Positions 61,858 through 64,000 of a stretch of 64,000 bases of DNA are shown here, piece by piece; position 1 is the stretch's first letter, and each line of letters begins with the position of its first letter. A model generated the notes under the pieces. It saw only the letters and a list, made by a program, of their open reading frames with translations, made no database searches and was not told the DNA's origin. Source of the stretch: Brachycybe producta (lineage: Eukaryota > Arthropoda > Diplopoda > Playtdesmida > Andrognathidae); contig JAUPFP010000008.1 in the NCBI GenBank assembly GCA_036925085.1, positions 6,407,277-6,471,276 on the forward strand, in the 5' to 3' direction. The translations under genes were made by a program, and so were the position numbers.

Positions 61858-63090
61858 GTATATACCTTATATTCACTTAGAATGCTAGTGTATGAGGTCG
61901 CCGTATAGTATGAACATAGCTATTATGCAAGAGGCTGAGTGTGGGTGGTTAATGTTTGCGATTTGACGAAATATGTGTTATACGTAATGTAAAATTCATG
62001 TCGAAAGAAAAATGTTCTAACTCATCTTTTTAGGTCTGCTTATATTATTATATATATAATATTTACCATACAATGTAGAGAGGGGTATATATGCTCTTAT
62101 TCTATAGTCGTAGTAGTGTCATATCTTTAAGAATAGGCCTATATTGTTTTTATGATGATGTCCATGATAATATTTGTTAAGAGAGAGAGAGAGAGAGAGT
62201 GTTCCTCGGAGTATATCCTAAGTAGATTACCATGTACGTTAATGTGCATTTTACATGGAATCAAACATAAGAAGTTTAAATAGAAATGAAAAAAATACTC
62301 TTTTAATAAAGGTGGATTATGGACATCGTAAGGGTTGGAATTCAGTTTCCTTAGTTTAAATATGGTCACAATGATCAAATTAATAGATATTTGTAATCAG
62401 CTTTCAATTTCGAAACTAAAAAAAATTAAGATGTCATTATAGCTTCAAATTAATTAGAATTGATAAAGATTCCATTCGATCGTTTCGGAAATGAAAATAA
62501 TGGCTTTCTTAATATGCTTTCTTTTGGTGTTTTTTTCTTCTTCTCTACTTCTTCTAGAAATGTTGACCAAGTTTAATTTATCCAAGTGAAGTTGTGTGTT
62601 CACCAATTTCTTTTTTTTTTTTTAAAAAAAAAGCTCTTAGATGTATTAGTGGGTTACACTATCTGATGAGACATTGTCTTTTTATAACCCTTTCTCTCTC
62701 TTTCTCTCTGTAGTAGGAACATAAAAAATAGGGTGTCGACAAATATTCGCATTTCATTACATCGTTCACATTTATTGGGATTTTTTTTCTGTTGGAAACT
62801 TGGATATAGATCAAAGCCCCTGTAGGCAGGCAATCACTGTTAGCACGCATGATGAGCTCACAAACCTCATTGAGTTCTGCTGACCAAACATACATATGAT
62901 TTCCAAACGTACGCACACTTATGACCAAACTGAAGAAGGAAATGTATCACTTGAACTTCACCTTGAACTCTCAAAACAGGATTCTAAATTTTAAAAACTG
63001 TTTCATTGAGCATCATTGAACATTTTCTTTTCTTTGGAAGTTGAAGTTCAAAGTCACAAGCTTAGCGAAAGACTAAAGACACAGTCACAA
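60143..63090. other. Non-coding stretch at the right of the window
   Basis: Microsatellites, T-runs and no supported exon. A minus-strand frame at 62659-62928 has a coding-like middle (about 30 residues including VCELIMRANSDCLPTGA) but no clear splice frame. Confidence 0.45.
61775..61864. repeat. (TA)n microsatellite
   Basis: About 65 bases of pure TA with TATATTTATATATATG at its right edge. Confidence 0.95.

Positions 63091-63091
<1 letters not shown>

Positions 63092-63143
<52 letters not shown>
63092..63143. repeat. (CA)n microsatellite
   Basis: About 25 uninterrupted AC/CA units. Confidence 0.95.
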
Positions 63144-63145
<2 letters not shown>

Positions 63146-63292
63146 GAGAGGGTGGCGCTGATTAAGCGCTAAATTGAACAAACTCCAAACTGAATCATTT
63201 ATTTTCTTTTATGTAAATTAGAATTTCTAAAAAAGTGAAAAACAAAATTTTTAATATAATTTTAAAATTTTCATAATTTCTTTTTTATAGTA

Positions 63293-63519
63293 TAGTTGCC
63301 TCACCGTAAGATGAAACTTGTGACGTCATAGGTGTTGACACAACATTTTGTCATTTTGTCTGATAGAAAAGAGATAAAAAAATAGCAAAAAACCTTTTGT
63401 TTAAATTGTTGATAAAATTTGATATTATTTCTTTTCAATCAAGACTTAAATGGCATAATTCTAAGTTTGTTTTCAAACACATCTGACGTCACAAGCTTTA
63501 TCTTGCGGTGAGGCAACTG
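63293..63519. mobile_element. Tc1/mariner-like MITE carrying TGACGTCA in both arms
   Basis: TAGTTGCCTCACCGTAAGATGAAACTTGTGACGTCA on the left pairs with TGACGTCACAAGCTTTATCTTGCGGTGAGGCAACTG on the right. TA flanks both ends (63291-63292 and 63520-63521), the mariner-type target. The arms resemble the repeat at 31211-31298. Confidence 0.75.
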
Positions 63520-64000
63520 TATGATATGATAAGTGTGTTTTAACTATATAATAATTTCAGATACAAATATTCAACGCCGGTCAGAAAAAGAGTAAAGCTT
63601 AATTAAAACGGTCTTAATTTACAACAAATAAAAACAAACATAGTGGGTACATTAATTTCACCGTTTTGACAATGAAAAACTTTGAAAGTTTTAGTCTCTT
63701 TTTCCCTATAAAACTGTGTGTGGAGCTCATATTTTAATTTTTAATTTAGGGGATATGTGTCTTAAATCTTCATATATAATTTTGTAGAAATACAATCTCT
63801 TCTTGTTTACTAAAAAACAATACTGAAGACCTAGGAGAAAAAGAATGAGATTTATGTGTTTAGTCATATACGAGCTCATACATAGTGGGTAGGCATATGG
63901 GTTTAAAAACCTCCTATACCCTCATTTCCATTCACACAATGGCTTCTATTGTCTCTAGTCTTTATGTTCGGAGTTTGTGTGTGAAAACTGGACAAACGCC

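Overview
This is an AT-rich, intron-rich animal nuclear window. Coding exons are short, carry GT..AG junctions, and sit in long non-coding DNA full of small inverted-repeat DNA transposons and microsatellites. There are no bacterial operons, rRNA or CRISPR. The first gene has one long first intron (3.9 kb) followed mostly by 65-105 base introns. With the A+T bias and the many miniature transposons, this suggests a marine invertebrate. An ascidian tunicate is possible, but the sequence alone does not prove it.

Region by region: 212-3476 is a tandem array of about five 664-676 base units, each carrying a degenerate tRNA-like Pol III promoter block. Bases 4575-10980 (+) hold a complete ten-exon gene for a glucose-6-phosphate 1-epimerase (hexose-6-phosphate mutarotase, YeaD/YMR099C family), 277 residues, with every splice phase consistent. 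Bases 11000-15400 are intergenic and include a hAT-like inverted-repeat element. Bases 15568-28285 (+) hold a second complete gene, seven exons and 235 residues, which I could not match to a named family. It contains two short helices that each fit the loose PKA regulatory-subunit anchoring pattern, and a basic Cys-containing tail. Its 9.4 kb first intron and (AAT)n-bearing third intron are transposon- and repeat-rich.

Bases 30.6-31.7 kb form a GC-richer island with five perfect TGACGTCA sites and a strong splice donor; it may be a promoter, though at least one site lies in a transposon arm. Bases 31.7-41.1 kb are mainly repeats: two hAT elements, MULE-like and other palindromic MITEs. At 41182 a signal-peptide-like first exon begins a third gene on +; its downstream structure is uncertain (a possible 24-base microexon at 46896 and a possible terminal exon at 54543). 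The remainder to 64000 is intronic or intergenic DNA with nested transposons, a 651 base palindrome, a TTTCGTACGAAA-rich repeat block and microsatellites.

The two well-supported genes are on the same strand but are not an operon. One acts in sugar-phosphate metabolism; the other may be a signalling adaptor. The densest unexplained signals are the candidate anchoring protein, the CRE-carrying repeat family, and the repeat nesting whose target-site duplications can be read base by base.
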